This document shows positions 38,162 through 47,284 of a stretch of 64,000 nt of DNA, piece after piece; the first letter of the stretch is position 1; every line of letters begins with the position of its first letter. Both the position numbers and the translations under genes were made by a program. This DNA is from Phyllobacterium zundukense (lineage in GTDB: Bacteria > Pseudomonadota > Alphaproteobacteria > Rhizobiales > Rhizobiaceae): assembly GCF_025452195.1 (NCBI RefSeq), contig NZ_CP104973.1:3331001-3395000 (forward strand), written 5' to 3'. The notes below the pieces were generated by a model that saw only the letters and a program-made list of their open reading frames with translations, had not been told where the DNA came from and did no database searches.

Positions 38162-38710
38162 TTACCCGGGCGGCGCCGCCCAAAGTTCATAGAATGGTTT
38201 CAGCGTGCGCAAATGCTTCTGGACAATCGCCATGTTCTCGGGTGTGGGTTTTGCATTCTCAACCTTGGCCAGCCCGGCTTTCAATCCCGCGATCATATCA
38301 GCCTTTTCCTGATCGGAAAGATTTGACATGGAAGGAATTGCGGCGATCGCTTTCTCCACGTCGGCGCGCGGATCGGGGTTGGTCGCCCAATGATAGGTCA
38401 CCATGATCGTATTGGTCGTATTCACCCAATCCGAGAAGCTGGCAAAACCATATTCGGCTGCTTTCACATCGAGAACCACCGTTCGCTCCGCGGCCTCCCC
38501 CCTGCCGTCCACTTCGCGTACTGTCGCAGCCACGGGCGCAAAACCAAAAAGGAAACGTTTGATCGTATCCTCAGTCAGAGACACCGGCCGCTCCGGGAGA
38601 CTGAACGTCTGAACAGCTTGTATCGGGGTTGGTGTCGTCTGTGTCGCGATAGTTCCCGCATAGGCAAGCGCAAAAACGCAGCATGCTGCGACCAATCCAG
38701 GCGGTTTCAT
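38162..38710 (-). CDS. Exported protein of unknown function
   Basis: 182 aa from ATG 38710, with GGAGG just upstream. A signal peptide spans residues 1-22 (KPPGLVAACCVFALAYAGTIA). The mature protein is helical and acidic, with a central AAEYGFASFSDWVNTTNTIM segment and a C-terminal EKADMIAGLKAGLAKVE helix. I recognise no named family. It reads into the start of the CoA-binding gene after a 23-bp gap, which may indicate an operon. Confidence 0.68.
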   Translation of the reverse strand: MKPPGLVAACCVFALAYAGTIATQTTPTPIQAVQTFSLPERPVSLTEDTIKRFLFGFAPVAATVREVDGRGEAAERTVVLDVKAAEYGFASFSDWVNTTNTIMVTYHWATNPDPRADVEKAIAAIPSMSNLSDQEKADMIAGLKAGLAKVENAKPTPENMAIVQKHLRTLKPFYELWAAPPG

Positions 38711-38791
38711 AACGTCCTCCGTCTTGAAAAGACGATGTGGAAATAGGAGCGGCGAGTTTAACATTTAAGTGTAAAGAAAAAACAGCAAGGG

Positions 38792-39229
38792 ATGGATTTT
38801 ATGGCTATAGCGATGGACGTACGGGCGTTGACCTCCTTTCTGGAACGCGAATTTCCACAGGTGAATGCCGAAGGAATGGCCTTCACGGTGACTGGCGCCG
38901 GCGAAGGTTTTGCGTCCATGCGGCTCGATCCGTCAGACCGGCATTTGCGGCCGGGCGGGACGGTCTCCGGGCCAACATTGTTCGCGCTGGCCGATATCAC
39001 CGCCTATGTCGCGATCCTCGCGCAGATCGGGCCGGTGGCCCTCGCCGTGACAACGAACCTCAATATCAATTTCCTGCGCAAACCGGAATCGGGACCTGTC
39101 GATGCCAAGGCAACAATTCTCAAACTCGGCAAGCGTCTCGCCATTGTCGAGATTTCCATGACAGGCGGTTCAACAAGCGAGCTTGTAGCGCACGCAACTG
39201 CGACTTATTCGATCCCGCCGAGAACATAG
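38792..39229 (+). CDS. PaaI-family hotdog-fold thioesterase
   Basis: 145 aa. Hotdog domain with the typical RPGGTVSGPTLFALADITAY helix (the aspartate there is the usual catalytic position), TTNLNINFLRKPESGPVDA, and a closing strand VAHATATYSIPP. Expected to hydrolyse acyl- or aryl-CoA thioesters; substrate not determinable. Divergent from the exported-protein gene at 38710 with an 81-bp intergenic region, and convergent with the EF-hand protein gene. Confidence 0.85.
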   Translation: MDFMAIAMDVRALTSFLEREFPQVNAEGMAFTVTGAGEGFASMRLDPSDRHLRPGGTVSGPTLFALADITAYVAILAQIGPVALAVTTNLNINFLRKPESGPVDAKATILKLGKRLAIVEISMTGGSTSELVAHATATYSIPPRT

Positions 39230-39238
39230 CAACGGGCC

Positions 39239-39670
39239 TCATTCAACCAACCGAATGGATTTTTCCGCGGCTTTCCTTTTCACCGGCGAGCGGGCATCGA
39301 GGAAGGCCGAAATCTCGCTCAACGTGGCATAGCCATCCTTGTTCTTGTCAATCCCGGCAAAATGATCGGCAACGAAGCCCCAACTCGCCGCGTGAGCGGT
39401 TTTTGCGGTCAACAGGTGGTTGGAGCGGGCGGTTGCCGCATCGAAACGCGCTTGCAGTTTTGCATCGATGATTTCCTGCACCGGAGGTTGCGTAGTCTCC
39501 TTCGGCAGAGGAAATCTCGGTCCGTCTCCTATCCGCAACAGATTTTGCTGCTGCGGTATTGCGCCTTGCACGCCAACCGGTCCTGTCGGAAAGGCTTGAA
39601 CAGACGTTACAAGTGCTGTCACGGCGAAGGCACTGACCAAAAAGGCCCATGATCGATAATATTTTTTCAT
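39239..39670 (-). CDS. Exported EF-hand protein
   Basis: 143 aa from ATG 39670. A signal peptide spans residues 1-25 (KKYYRSWAFLVSAFAVTALV, cleavage near VQA-FP). The middle is Pro/Gln-rich. The C-terminal 50 residues contain one complete EF-hand calcium loop, DKNKDGYATLSE, preceded by a helix (ADHFAGI) and followed by ISAFLDAR. A single EF-hand with a signal peptide is common in rhizobial periplasmic proteins; a calcium-dependent dimer is possible. Coding upstream of the chosen ATG is open but reads through the peptidase gene end and is not conserved in style. Confidence 0.72.
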   Translation of the reverse strand: MKKYYRSWAFLVSAFAVTALVTSVQAFPTGPVGVQGAIPQQQNLLRIGDGPRFPLPKETTQPPVQEIIDAKLQARFDAATARSNHLLTAKTAHAASWGFVADHFAGIDKNKDGYATLSEISAFLDARSPVKRKAAEKSIRLVE

Positions 39671-39701
39671 TTTCAAATCCGTTTTCTGAAGATTGGTTCG
39701 A

Positions 39702-42229
39702 TCAATTGGTCGCCGCTGTTGCTGGAACACGCGCATAAAATTCGTCGAAGACTTTTTTGAATAGCGGACGGGCAGCCTCCACATAGTAGTTCATATGCCC
39801 GCTCGCAAACACATGTACCGGGATGACCTTGTCCAATCCGGCAAGCTGCAATTGTGTTTCGGTAGTAAAGAAGGGCGTCGCCATATCATAATAGCCATGC
39901 AGCGCCATGATCTTCAAATGCGGATCGGCGCTAAGCGCGGAGGTAAGGTCGGCAACGCCGCCTTTACCACGCGTGCCGTCAGATATGTACGTGCCGTACA
40001 CTATATAGTCCTTCGCGGTACCGTCCGCCTTGTCCGAACCTCTGGAAAAATAATTCAAAAACGTTGGAAGCAGGCGCTTCACGCCGTTACCCAGAACGGT
40101 ATCGTCAAAATAATCAGGGTCATAGTCATCGGCGAGCATCCGGGTATCGAATCTCTTGTTGCTGTATCGAGCCGCAGGCACGTTGGTCAAATGTTACCGG
40201 AAGCAAAATCGCCCCATGTCAAAATCTGATTTGCGGCGATATTACGAAATTCGTCCAACGCCGGTTGCAGTTTTGCCAATGAACCGGGATTGCCCTTGGC
40301 TTCAAGATAGGCTTTGAGGTTGGGCGTGTAAGTCGTTGTAACGAACTGTCTTATATAGTCCGCATATTGATCGATAGTGCGGGCACCCCGCCAACTCGTT
40401 TCCGGTTTTTGAAAAAACTCCGAAGTCATTGCCTGCGTTGGGAGATTGGTGCTGCAAGCGCAGGAGTTTCCCGACAATGAAGGTGCCCCGAGCATGACCC
40501 CAGAAAGCACTTTTACCGGCTTTCCCGTCGGATCCGGATCGTAATTGCTCGTCCCCGCATCCTCCATCAATGCGGCTGCAAGTGCAACACGGGCACCACC
40601 CCAGGATTCGCCGTAGAGATATTTGGGCGAGCTCTGCCGATTGTTTTTGTTGGAATAACTGGTGACGAAATCCCGTACGATCTCGGCATCCGTTTGCGCA
40701 TCGGAGAAATCCGCGTTTTTGTGCGGGGCGATGGCAGTGGAAAAACCGGTCGTAACCGGATCGACAAAAACAAGATCGCTACCATCGAGAAGCGTCTCCT
40801 GATTGTCTATCAAAGGAAATGGGTTATCCGCCAACTTGCGTGCCATGAAGGGTACGTTGATGACGATCCGTTTTGGTGCATAGGCCGCCATGTGCAGGAA
40901 GACAGAGGCATAGCCGGGGCCACCGTTGAACAGGAATGTTACGGGGCGGTTTTCATGCGGCAGGTCATCACGCGTATAGGACATGTAAAAGATCGCGGCC
41001 TTGGGATCCTTCTTGCCGGTCACCGGGTCTTTCTGGCCATAAGCGATAGTGTGGCCGGCTTTGGCCGTAAACCAGACTTTTTTGCCGTTCAGGGTCATCG
41101 AATGCCGCATGACGGATGGGGTCTCGCTCACCTGCGGACTGGAAGGCAATGGGTGATCCTTGGCGTTGAACTTATAATCCTCCGGCGCATAGAGCTTGTA
41201 GGCATCTTCATCCCTGCCAGCATTGGTAAATATTTCGGCGGCCTCGCTTATTAGCCCGATCTCTTTGAGAACCGATGCTGCCTCGGTGACCTTGCCTTGC
41301 GTTTTCAGATCCAGAGCCTTGGCCCGCGCTGTCTGCAGCCGCAACGTCTCGCGCAAGGCCTCGCTTTTGTCTGTCAGAACGGCAAGTTCGTCCCGGGCCT
41401 TGGCGATCAGCCCCGGATTTTGTGCGGTGCCATTGCCCAAAAGCGCAGCCAACCTATCCTCGGCCGCCTTGACCGCGGTCTCGGCGATTGTGAGTTTCGC
41501 CAAGGCTTTGCCAATGTCGCCGGGGTCTTTTTCAGTTCCGTCACCGCTCAGCTTTGCCAGTCGCCGCTCTGCATCGTCCAGGATACCGGCGATCTTGTTC
41601 GCATCCTCCGTCAGCTTGGTGAGTTTGGTTCTCGCCTTCTGGATCGCGCCCGAGTCATCCGCCGCATCGAGCGCCGCCAGGAGCGAGGTCAGTTTGGCAA
41701 TCCCCGGCCTTTCGGGCGTACCCTCGCCCGTCAGCAGCGTCATTTGATCTTGCGCATTGCTCAAGCCGTCGGTGGCCTTCTTCAGCTCGGCCTTGAGATC
41801 ATCGAGCCGCTTTTCCGCCCCGGCAATTGTCGCAGGGTCCGCCTTTTCACCGATCAACTTGGCAAGGGCACCCCTCGCCTCGGCAATCTCGCCCGGCTTT
41901 TCCGTCGTGCCATCGCCGGAGAGGCGCAAAATGGTCTGACTTGAGGCGTTTGCGCTGTCGCTGAGGCCCTTGACCTGCGCGGTAAGCGCGTCAATCTTCG
42001 CCGAGACTGGACCTATCCCGGCATCCGTAGAACCAATCCGGCCGTTGAGCTGGTCGAGCTTTGTCTGGGAGTCGGCGAGCTTTGTACTGAGGCCGGTAAC
42101 CTTGTCGTTCAGCGCAGCTAGCTGCGCATTGGCAGCATCGGAGAACGTGTTGTCCGCCACATCGGTCGGAGTATCATTACAAGCCGCCAGCCCAAGAAGT
42201 GCGAATAGCACTAAATATTTGAAATTCAT
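39702..42229 (-). pseudogene. Repeat-containing lipoprotein fused to serine carboxypeptidase (S10), apparent frameshift
   Basis: Residues 1-17 are a lipoprotein signal (LLGLAAC, Cys17). Residues 30-300 are helical/coiled-coil with four copies of a (L/R)(S/T/L)G(D/E/N)GT...PG.I motif at about 103, 166, 227 and 263. Residues 370 on form an S10 serine carboxypeptidase domain: oxyanion-region NGGPGYAS and nucleophile GESWGG (S542). The frame stops in FASGNI at 40187. The missing catalytic Asp (HGYYDMATPF) and His (ASGHMNYY) follow in the next frame up to 39702. One T missing from the run at 40189-40191 explains it and would give 842 aa. A membrane-anchored periplasmic peptidase is likely if intact. 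Confidence 0.82.
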
Positions 42230-42383
42230 TACGCCTCACAAAAATCCGCAAAAATTGCGTTATGCGGATTTGAGAGAGACTTGGTCAATTCAACGAAAGT
42301 CGCGAACTGCCTATTATCTCATCAAGAGTTGATGCTGATTCTTTATTAAGCAATGCTGTGCCAGCATCCCATCGGGGCAGCGA

Positions 42384-42815
42384 CTATTCGGCCAGGACAA
42401 TGCGAATGGCACGCGTTCCGACCGGGGCGCCGGTCTCGCGGTCGATGGTGACCGGATCGATTTCCGTTCCGGTCTCGGCGTCGAAGAACCGGGTCACCTC
42501 GCCCCCGCTACGATGCTTGCGTCCCCACGCGCCAATCGCAAACAGGACCGGCAGAAAGTCGCGGCCGGCTTCCGTCAGCACATATTCGTCCCGTGGCGGA
42601 CGCTCGGAATAGCGGCGTTTCTCCAGTAGTCCATCCTCGGTCAGAGCTGAAAGCCGCGCCGTCAGCATCGTTGGCGCGATCCCGAGACTCTTGCGGAATT
42701 CATCAAAACGGGTGAGGCCCGTATGGGCATCGCGCATGATCAGCATACTCCATGCATCCCCCACAAGGGCGAGGCTGCGGGCGATCAGGCATGGCTGGTT
42801 TGAAAGTTTTTTCAT
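42384..42815 (-). CDS. HxlR-family transcriptional regulator
   Basis: 143-aa winged-helix regulator: CLIARSLALVGDAWSMLIMR, then RFDEFRKSLGIAPTMLTARL (recognition helix region), then the wing KRRYSERPPRDEYVLTEAG. Cys8 in QPCLIAR is at the position used by redox- or quinone-sensing HxlR proteins such as YodB and HypR, so thiol-based sensing is possible (inference). It is divergent from the SDR gene with an imperfect palindrome in the 89-bp space between them, so it probably controls that gene and itself. Confidence 0.9.
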   Translation of the reverse strand: MKKLSNQPCLIARSLALVGDAWSMLIMRDAHTGLTRFDEFRKSLGIAPTMLTARLSALTEDGLLEKRRYSERPPRDEYVLTEAGRDFLPVLFAIGAWGRKHRSGGEVTRFFDAETGTEIDPVTIDRETGAPVGTRAIRIVLAE

Positions 42816-42839
42816 GTCGATATCTTTTTGATAGTGACT

Positions 42840-42860
42840 TACTACTAAATTCATAGTAAC
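42840..42860. promoter_or_regulatory. Candidate HxlR operator between divergent genes
   Basis: TTACTA (42840-42845), nine bases, TAGTAA (42855-42860): an A/T-rich inverted repeat of the size bound by HxlR dimers, lying 24 bp from the regulator start and 44 bp from the SDR start. Confidence 0.5.
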
Positions 42861-42904
42861 TGATCATGCATAAATGTTCCACGACAAAATGAAAGAAAAA
42901 GGCA

Positions 42905-43720
42905 ATGAGCAAGACACACCCTCGCATCGCCCTGGTAACGGGCGCTTCCTCCGGCATCGGGCTGGTAACGGCAAAAGCGCTGCGGCGCGATGGCTATCGC
43001 GTATTCGGTACAAGCCGGAAACCGATGTCCGATACCCCGGACGGGATCACGATGCTGATCTGCGATGTAACCGATGACGCATCGGTACAGGCGGTGGTCG
43101 ATGATGTTCTAAGCCGCACCGGACAGATCGATCTACTGGTCAACAATGCCGGGATCGGGCTGCTCGGCGGCGCTGAAGAGTCTTCTGCGGCTCAGGCGAA
43201 AGCTGTGTTCGACGTGAACGTGTTCGGCGTCCTGCGAATGACGAATGCAGTGCTGCCCGTGATGCGACGCCAGCAGAAGGGGCGAATTATCAACCTGAGT
43301 TCGATACTCGGGCTCATTCCCGCTCCCTATAATGCCCTCTACGCATCGACCAAACACGCCATCGAGGGCTATTCGGAATCTCTCGACCACGAAGTTCGAA
43401 CCCAAGGCATCCGCGTTGTGCTTGTCGAGCCGGGTGCGACCCGTACATCCTTCGAAGAGAACATCACCCGGCCGGACCAGCCGCTTCCCGTCTATGAGAC
43501 TATCCGCGCCTATGCGGAGCAGCAGATGCGCGACGTCATTGAAAAGGGTGATGCACCCGAGGTGGTCGCCGCAGCGGTGGTAAGGGCCGCCAATGCGATA
43601 TCGCCCAAAAGACGCTACACTGCAGGCAAAGCAGCGGCGCAAGTCCGGTTTATACGCCGCTTCCTGCCGGAGTCTTTCGTAGACAAGAACTTGCGAAAAT
43701 TCAGCCGGCTTCCTGCGTGA
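42905..43720 (+). CDS. Short-chain dehydrogenase/reductase
   Basis: 271-aa classical SDR. The cofactor motif TGASSGIG is at 12-19, NNAG at 80-83, and the catalytic residues are S132/S133 in LSS, Y146 and K150 in YASTK. Basic residues after beta-2 (TSRKP) favour NADPH. The substrate is unknown. Followed 60 bp downstream by a medium-chain reductase gene; the pair sits opposite an HxlR regulator, an arrangement typical of electrophile or quinone detoxification (inference). Confidence 0.92.
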   Translation: MSKTHPRIALVTGASSGIGLVTAKALRRDGYRVFGTSRKPMSDTPDGITMLICDVTDDASVQAVVDDVLSRTGQIDLLVNNAGIGLLGGAEESSAAQAKAVFDVNVFGVLRMTNAVLPVMRRQQKGRIINLSSILGLIPAPYNALYASTKHAIEGYSESLDHEVRTQGIRVVLVEPGATRTSFEENITRPDQPLPVYETIRAYAEQQMRDVIEKGDAPEVVAAAVVRAANAISPKRRYTAGKAAAQVRFIRRFLPESFVDKNLRKFSRLPA

Positions 43721-43780
43721 GCGCCGACAGCGTCGCCGTTCGGCTTCGCCCGCCTACTATCGAGACGAAAGTTAGTTCCT

Positions 43781-44782
43781 ATGAAATCATTCCTGATCGA
43801 TCGCTATGTGAAGGATGGGGCACTGCGTTTCACGGAAAGTCCGGAGCCGGAGCTGCGGGAGAATGACGTGATGGTGGAGATTCACGCGGCCAGTGTGAAT
43901 GTTCTGGACACCAAGATCAGGGATGGAGAGTTCAAGCTCATCCTGCCATATCGGCTTCCGCTGATCCTCGGTAACGATGTAGCGGGCGTCGTGGTCCGCG
44001 TCGGCGCCAATGTCCGGCGGTTCAAGCCCGGTGACGAGGTCTATGCACGCCCGGCGCAGGATCGCATCGGGACATTTGCAGAGTATATTGCCATGGACGA
44101 GGCCGATGTAGCGCTGAAGCCGAACAACCTGACCATGGAAGAGGCCGCATCCATTCCGCTTGTCGCGCTGACAGCTTGGCAGGTGCTTGTCGAGCGGGCC
44201 GATTTGCAGAAGGGGCAGCAAGTCCTGATCCATGCGGGCTCGGGCGGCGTGGGCACGATTGCGATCCAGCTTGCCAAGCATCTCGGGGCATATGTGGCGA
44301 CGACCACAAGCACGGTAAATATCGATCTCGTCAAAAGTCTCGGTGCAGATGTCGTGATCGACTACAAGAAAGACAACTTCGAGGAGATCCTGCGGGAGTA
44401 CGACGTCGTACTGAACAGCCTCGGAACGGATACGTTGAAGAAATCCCTTGGCGTGCTGAAGCCGGGCGGGAAACTGATCTCGATTTCCGGTCCGCCGGAC
44501 CCGGATTTCGCAAAGGCGAACGGTTTCGGCTGGCCGCTTCGACTGATCATGCGGCTGCTGAGTTTCGGCATCAGGAGAAAATCGAAACGCCAAGGCATCA
44601 GCTATTCGTTCCTCTTCATGACGGCCAACGGCGCGCAGCTTGGTCATATCACGTCGCTGATCGAGGCAGGTGCCATACGACCGGTGGTGGATAGGGTCTT
44701 CCCGTTCGAGAAGACCAATGAGGCGCTGGCGTACGTAGAAACGGGTCGTGCAAAAGGGAAGGTTGTCGTCGCGATGAAGTGA
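43781..44782 (+). CDS. NADP-dependent oxidoreductase, zinc-independent MDR (quinone reductase-like)
   Basis: 333 aa. The N-terminal GroES-like domain (NDVMVEIHAASVNVLDTKIR) is followed by a Rossmann domain with GSGGVGTIAIQLAKHLGA. There are no zinc-binding cysteines, as in the quinone oxidoreductase / RTN4IP1-like branch. It probably reduces quinones or enals with NADPH. Likely co-transcribed with the SDR gene and controlled by the HxlR protein. Confidence 0.9.
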   Translation: MKSFLIDRYVKDGALRFTESPEPELRENDVMVEIHAASVNVLDTKIRDGEFKLILPYRLPLILGNDVAGVVVRVGANVRRFKPGDEVYARPAQDRIGTFAEYIAMDEADVALKPNNLTMEEAASIPLVALTAWQVLVERADLQKGQQVLIHAGSGGVGTIAIQLAKHLGAYVATTTSTVNIDLVKSLGADVVIDYKKDNFEEILREYDVVLNSLGTDTLKKSLGVLKPGGKLISISGPPDPDFAKANGFGWPLRLIMRLLSFGIRRKSKRQGISYSFLFMTANGAQLGHITSLIEAGAIRPVVDRVFPFEKTNEALAYVETGRAKGKVVVAMK

Positions 44783-44889
44783 CGCCAGCGACGGTTTGGG
44801 TCTCCCGAAGCCTACTCTGAAGGAAACCAAGGCGTGGACCCATTAACGCTATGGGTACGCGCCGCGGTGTGCCCTAACCTGACAAGAGG

Positions 44890-45807
44890 TCAGTAATCCC
44901 AGAAGATCGGCACCCAACGAAAGGCGTCACCTTCAACCGCCACATGGCCGACCGACGGGAATGGCAGGTGGGTGGCCACCAGCAGCTCGCCGGTCGCCGC
45001 CAGCTCTTGCAAGAGACGGACCCGAACGCGGGCAGCCTCCTCGGGGTCATGTTCGAAGCCGTTGAACCAGTCGGGATGCTCGAACCCGACCGCGAACACG
45101 GCGTCGCCGGCGAACATCAGCCGGTCGTCGCCGGACGCGAGGCGCACCACGCTGTGTCCGGGGGTATGCCCGCCGGTGCGGGTGACGACCACCCCCGGCG
45201 CAACCTCGTACTCCTCCTCGAATGTCTGCAGATTGCTGCGGTACTCTTCCGCGAACCGCTTGGCGGCGGCCCGAAGCGCATCCGGGAACCCCTGCGGCAT
45301 GGACACATGAGAGAAATCGGGATGTGTCCAGAACTCGACCTCGGCGGCCGCCACGTGGATTTTCAGGTCAGGACGCAGCTGGTCCTTCACCCCGTCGACG
45401 AGCAGCATACCAATGTGGTCCATGTGCATATGGGTAAGCACCACGTCCGTCACAGACGCAAGATCGATGCCGGCGGCCTCCAGCCGATGGGCCAACTGCC
45501 CGGCCCGCGGCAAGTTCAAGTTCGGGTCGTCTCCCAGCCCGGCATCGATGAGGATGGTCTTGCCGCCGCTACGCACCACAACCACGTTCAGCCCCCAGTC
45601 GAGCTTATCCGTCGGCAGGAAATTGTAGTTGAGCCAAGCCGCCCGGTCGGCGGCATCGGCGTTGTGGCCCAACATCTTGCCTGGCAACGGTAGCACCCCG
45701 TCGCTGATCACCATTACGTCGATCTCGCCGATCTTCAACGCATAGCGCGACGGAACCAGCTCGTCGGGGCCCGATCTAGCGGGGTGTGAAGTTTGTTGCA
45801 GGTTCAT
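44890..45807 (-). CDS. MBL-fold metallohydrolase
   Basis: 305 aa from ATG 45807, which has AGGAGG upstream. The zinc motif HMHMDH is at 126-131; downstream ligands lie in TGGHTPGHS and FAGDA; and the C-terminal THLPFPSVGHV supplies the last histidine. It belongs to the quorum-quenching-lactonase/methyl-parathion-hydrolase-like group of MBL proteins, but lactonase, phosphotriesterase and other activities cannot be separated by eye. About the first 25 residues are not a clear signal peptide. Convergent with the reductase gene. Confidence 0.88.
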   Translation of the reverse strand: MNLQQTSHPARSGPDELVPSRYALKIGEIDVMVISDGVLPLPGKMLGHNADAADRAAWLNYNFLPTDKLDWGLNVVVVRSGGKTILIDAGLGDDPNLNLPRAGQLAHRLEAAGIDLASVTDVVLTHMHMDHIGMLLVDGVKDQLRPDLKIHVAAAEVEFWTHPDFSHVSMPQGFPDALRAAAKRFAEEYRSNLQTFEEEYEVAPGVVVTRTGGHTPGHSVVRLASGDDRLMFAGDAVFAVGFEHPDWFNGFEHDPEEAARVRVRLLQELAATGELLVATHLPFPSVGHVAVEGDAFRWVPIFWDY

Positions 45808-46017
45808 GTTTGCCTCCTGTGTTGCTGACCGCCGCCTTACACACGGCGTCGACGAAGCTACGTTGAGGCGAGTTCGCGGTAAATTGGGGTCGAGGCATAG
45901 GGCGAGCCATACCACAGTATAGGTCGTGCCATTCAGTTTGCGGAAAGCGTCCAATAACCGGAGTGGATGCCGGGGATGGCGGGCTGATCAGCCGATTCAG
46001 TTGCAGCACGCTGCCGA

Positions 46018-46044
46018 AAAAGGTGTGGTAATATAATACCTTTT
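46018..46044. promoter_or_regulatory. Nested palindrome, possible operator
   Basis: AAAAGGT (46018-46024) and ACCTTTT (46038-46044) enclose a second inverted pair GGTA/TACC (46027-46030 and 46037-46040, sharing bases). It could bind a dimeric regulator of the MBL gene or the rplM operon; no regulator gene is adjacent. Confidence 0.35.
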
Positions 46045-46098
46045 CAATAAGTATTTGTATTTGCTTCGTTATTTCTGGTACGCAGCAAATTTCGTCAC

Positions 46099-46127
46099 TT
46101 GACGCGAGCGCATGGCCCCTTTATTGA
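46099..46127 (+). promoter_or_regulatory. Candidate promoter of rplM-rpsI
   Basis: TTGACG (46099-46104), 17 bp, TATTGA (46122-46127). Transcription would begin near 46135 and include the hairpin at 46140-46161 in a leader of about 115 nt. Confidence 0.45.
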
Positions 46128-46139
46128 AACCCTCGACTG

Positions 46140-46161
46140 CGGTGGGTTTCCCGCCGTTTTT
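46140..46161 (+). terminator. Terminator-like hairpin in the rplM leader
   Basis: CGGTGGG-TTT-CCCGCCG (7-bp stem with one G-T pair) followed directly by TTTTT. It lies upstream of rplM and downstream of its likely promoter, with no plus-strand gene before it, so it may be an attenuator. No anti-terminator partner was identified. Confidence 0.55.
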
Positions 46162-46249
46162 CATTGTTGTGCGAATTTTCATCGATCCGCATAACCCAAG
46201 CAACAAGAAAAGCCTTCTTTTATGAAGGATGATCTCAAGGACGAACACA

Positions 46250-46714
46250 ATGGCTACCTTCACACAGAAGCCGGCAGATGTGACGAAAAAGTGGATCCTG
46301 ATCGACGCCGAAGGTCTCGTCGTCGGCCGTCTTGCTTCCATCGTCGCCAACATCCTGCGCGGCAAGCACAAAGCAACCTTCACCCCGCACGTGGACGATG
46401 GCGACAATGTCATCATCATCAACGCCGACAAGGTTGCGCTCACCGGTAAGAAATTTACCGACAAGGTTTATTACTGGCACACCGGCCATCCCGGCGGCAT
46501 CAAGGAACGCACTGCCCGTCAGCTGCTCGAAGGCCGTTTTCCGGAACGCGTCGTTGAGAAGGCTGTCGAGCGCATGGTTCCCCGTGGCCCGCTCGGCCGT
46601 CGCCAGATGAAGAACCTGCGCGTTTACGCCGGTTCCAACCACCCACATGAAGCTCAGGCACCTGAAGTCCTCGACGTCGGCGCGCTGAATTCCAAGAACA
46701 AAAGGAGCGCATAA
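46250..46714 (+). CDS. rplM: 50S ribosomal protein L13
   Basis: 154-aa large-subunit protein, one of the early assembly proteins. Conserved stretches: [38 protein letters not shown] and [20 protein letters not shown]. The ATG at 46250 gives the expected [11 protein letters not shown] start; an upstream frame extension is not conserved. Two bases separate it from rpsI; this pairing is universal in bacteria. Confidence 0.98.
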   Translation: MATFTQKPADVTKKWILIDAEGLVVGRLASIVANILRGKHKATFTPHVDDGDNVIIINADKVALTGKKFTDKVYYWHTGHPGGIKERTARQLLEGRFPERVVEKAVERMVPRGPLGRRQMKNLRVYAGSNHPHEAQAPEVLDVGALNSKNKRSA

Positions 46715-46716
46715 GA

Positions 46717-47196
46717 ATGGCTGAGCTCAACTCGCTCGCAGAACTCGGTACCTCTGCCGTCGCCCCGACGCAGGCCGCTGCACCGGTTCATGTCCAGAAG
46801 CTCGATGCCAAGGGCCGTGCCTACGCAACCGGCAAGCGCAAGGATGCGGTCGCCCGCGTCTGGATCAAGCCAGGTTCCGGCAAGATCGTCATCAACGAAA
46901 AGGAATACGGCAAGTATTTCGCCCGTCCGGTTCTGCAGATGATCCTGCAGCAGCCTATCGTTGCTGCCAACCGCGCCGGCCAGTACGACGTTATCGCTAC
47001 CGTTGCCGGTGGTGGTCTGTCCGGTCAGGCCGGTGCCGTTCGTCACGGTATCTCCAAGGCCCTCACCTATTTCGAACCTGCACTGCGCGGCGTTCTGAAA
47101 AAGGGCGGCTTCCTGACACGCGACAGCCGCGTCGTCGAACGCAAGAAGTACGGCAAGGCGAAAGCCCGTCGCTCGTTCCAGTTCTCGAAGCGCTAA
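46717..47196 (+). CDS. rpsI: 30S ribosomal protein S9
   Basis: 159 aa. The conserved body ([20 protein letters not shown] onward) begins at about residue 34, after a 33-residue Ala/Pro-rich N-terminal extension usual in alphaproteobacteria. The basic C-terminal tail RRSFQFSKR reaches the ribosomal P site and ends in the expected Lys-Arg. Followed by an intrinsic terminator. Confidence 0.98.
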   Translation: MAELNSLAELGTSAVAPTQAAAPVHVQKLDAKGRAYATGKRKDAVARVWIKPGSGKIVINEKEYGKYFARPVLQMILQQPIVAANRAGQYDVIATVAGGGLSGQAGAVRHGISKALTYFEPALRGVLKKGGFLTRDSRVVERKKYGKAKARRSFQFSKR

Positions 47197-47221
47197 TATC
47201 GCTTTATATGGACACGAACAG

Positions 47222-47248
47222 AAAGCGGGCCTTCGGGTCCGCTTTTTT
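47222..47248 (+). terminator. Intrinsic terminator of rplM-rpsI
   Basis: AAAGCGGGCC-TTCG-GGTCCGCTTT: a 10-bp stem (one G-T) with a UUCG tetraloop, then a T tract, 26 bases after the rpsI stop. Confidence 0.92.
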
Positions 47249-47284
47249 GTTGCGCTGACGAGAGTTTGCGATAGCTTCGCCGCC

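Larger units (their letters stand above)
45808..46249. other. Intergenic region upstream of rplM
   Basis: Between the MBL gene (minus) and rplM (plus). It holds an A/T-rich palindrome at 46018-46044, a candidate rplM promoter at 46099-46127 and a leader hairpin at 46140-46161. The segment 45808-46010 shows nothing else recognisable. Confidence 0.5.

Noticed and set aside
39702..40190. Separate 162-aa hydrolase starting at TTG 40190
   Set aside because: It holds only the Asp and His end of an S10 peptidase and joins exactly to the preceding frame; not a self-standing enzyme.
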